Shown here one piece after another: positions 5,832 to 6,556 of a DNA stretch of 6,556 nt. Under the pieces are notes generated by a model. That model saw nothing but the letters and a program-made list of their open reading frames with translations, had not been told where the DNA came from and did not search any database. Location: assembly GCA_002309395.1 (NCBI GenBank), contig DBWU01000052.1, positions 1-6,556 on the forward strand. The letters are read 5' to 3'. Source of the DNA: Oscillospiraceae bacterium UBA1230. Lineage in GTDB: Bacteria; Bacillota; Clostridia; Oscillospirales; Oscillospiraceae. Both the position numbers and the translations under genes were made by a program. How positions within the stretch are numbered: the stretch's first letter is position 1; each line of letters begins with the position of its first letter.

Positions 5832-5836
5832 TCAGC
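5819..5836 (+). terminator. Hairpin over the stop codon, weak terminator candidate
   Basis: GCTGATC (5819-5825) and GATCAGC (5830-5836) form a perfect 7-bp stem with the loop TATT. The TGA stop (5829-5831) lies at the loop and right arm. Only TTT follows before GCCC, so termination would be weak. The GGGGG before the left arm could add G-T or G-C pairs. It may dampen read-through into the next gene or stabilise the upstream mRNA. Confidence 0.4.
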
Positions 5837-5888
5837 TTTGCCCGGACGAAGAGGAATCAACCCTTCGCATATGAAAGAAAACAGAGTG

Positions 5889-5894
5889 AGGAGG
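5889..5894 (+). promoter_or_regulatory. Ribosome binding site deciding the start at 5904
   Basis: AGGAGG ends 3 nt before ATG 5898 and 9 nt before the in-frame ATG 5904. Normal spacing favours 5904, which gives the protein start MKRFKKAMCV; using 5898 would add only Met-Arg. Confidence 0.6.
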
Positions 5895-5903
5895 ACAATG
5901 CGG

Positions 5904-6556
5904 ATGAAGCGGTTTAAAAAGGCGATGTGCGTGTTGCTGGCGGCGGTGTGCCTGCTGTCACTATGCGCCGTTGCATTGCCGGTTCGCGCCGAGGCAGATG
6001 CGTGGACGGAACTGTCCACAGTGTCCACAGACGGTATTGTGGAGAATAACGATACGAACTGGCGCTATGTATTGATTGACGGTACGACAGGTGATGAAAC
6101 GCCGTTGGTATATGGATTGTACAGCAGCTATCCTGCCATGATTGTTTCAAATCCGGCGGCAAACGACCAATATGCGCGTTTGCTGGCGAACGGCGGATCC
6201 CATACCGCCAACAGCGGTGATATTGCCGCTGTGTATACAGCGGATGCCGCCGGCGTGGTGGATCTGACGCTGACGATTAGCAAGCAAACTGCCAGCGGAG
6301 ACGGCGTGGTAGTGAGCATCTATCGAAAACCTGCCGAGGGTGAGGAAGAGGAATTGCTGCCGGCGGCGACCTATACCGCCACAGCATCCAAGGCGTATTC
6401 CGTGAAACGCGTGAGTGTCAGCGTGGGCGATCAGTTCTACTTCCGTCTGAACAAGAACGCGGCGATCAGCAACGACGGCGGTACCTTTGTGGCAAAGGTG
6501 CAGACGACACAGGTCAGCACGAAGTCACCCTCCGGCATCACGGCGAACAACACCAC
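5904..6556 (+). CDS. Secreted beta-rich protein, C-terminus cut by window edge
   Basis: The frame is open from 5904 to the end of the window (217 codons), so the protein is incomplete at its C-terminus. It begins with a typical signal peptide: MKRFKK, a hydrophobic core at about 8-25 and a probable cleavage after VRA (residue 29). No lipobox is present, since the cysteines at 9, 16 and 21 are preceded by V, V and L. Residues about 52-200 look like a beta-sandwich, carbohydrate-binding-like module: an aromatic WRYVLIDG (53-60), AVYTADAAGVVDLTLTI (109-125) and VSVGDQFYFRLNKN (172-185), a pattern seen in extracellular clostridial modules fused to glycoside hydrolases or adhesins. An enzyme domain may follow beyond the window, but none is visible. 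It lies 72 nt after the membrane-anchored protein and continues the surface cluster. Confidence 0.8.
   Translation, partial: MKRFKKAMCVLLAAVCLLSLCAVALPVRAEADAWTELSTVSTDGIVENNDTNWRYVLIDGTTGDETPLVYGLYSSYPAMIVSNPAANDQYARLLANGGSHTANSGDIAAVYTADAAGVVDLTLTISKQTASGDGVVVSIYRKPAEGEEEELLPAATYTATASKAYSVKRVSVSVGDQFYFRLNKNAAISNDGGTFVAKVQTTQVSTKSPSGITANNT

Overview
The window looks like chromosomal DNA from a GC-rich gut-type Firmicute, probably in the Oscillospiraceae/Ruminococcaceae range. The evidence is strong AAGGAG/AGGAGG ribosome sites before most genes, GC-rich codon use beside AT-rich intergenic DNA, and clostridial-style surface modules (InlB-type repeat, cohesin-like domain). This is an inference from style; no marker gene is present. 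All supported genes are on the + strand. There is no rRNA, tRNA, CRISPR array or insertion sequence.

Region 1 (1-259) is an AT-rich leader without a convincing gene. It has a possible -10 box near 134 and a pair of mutually exclusive inverted repeats (174-236) just before the first ribosome site.

Region 2 (260-4033) is a tight three-gene sugar-catabolic operon: an L-fucose/L-arabinose isomerase-family protein, an FGGY-family sugar kinase 1 nt downstream, and a class II (zinc) ketose-phosphate aldolase 17 nt further on. Together they have the logic aldose -> ketose -> ketose phosphate -> two three-carbon (or similar) fragments. The substrate cannot be read from the sequence. No transporter, regulator or glycosidase lies in the window, so uptake and control must be encoded elsewhere.

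Region 3 (4034-4218) is intergenic. It has a perfect extended -10 promoter element, a short perfect hairpin and a set of GGGGATAAA direct repeats, and it separates the metabolic operon from a cell-surface cluster.

Region 4 (4219-6556) is the surface cluster. In order it holds a 43-residue acidic small protein, a secreted 345-residue protein (signal peptide, InlB-type repeat, a clostridial surface module, a C-terminal cohesin-like beta domain), an overlapping membrane-anchored protein with an acidic Pro/Ser/Thr/Gly pentad tail, a hairpin over the stop codon of that gene, and the start of another secreted beta-rich protein cut off by the window edge. These genes probably build an extracellular or wall-associated structure. 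The most unusual parts are the small acidic ORF and the translationally coupled pair of secreted cohesin-like protein plus membrane stalk.
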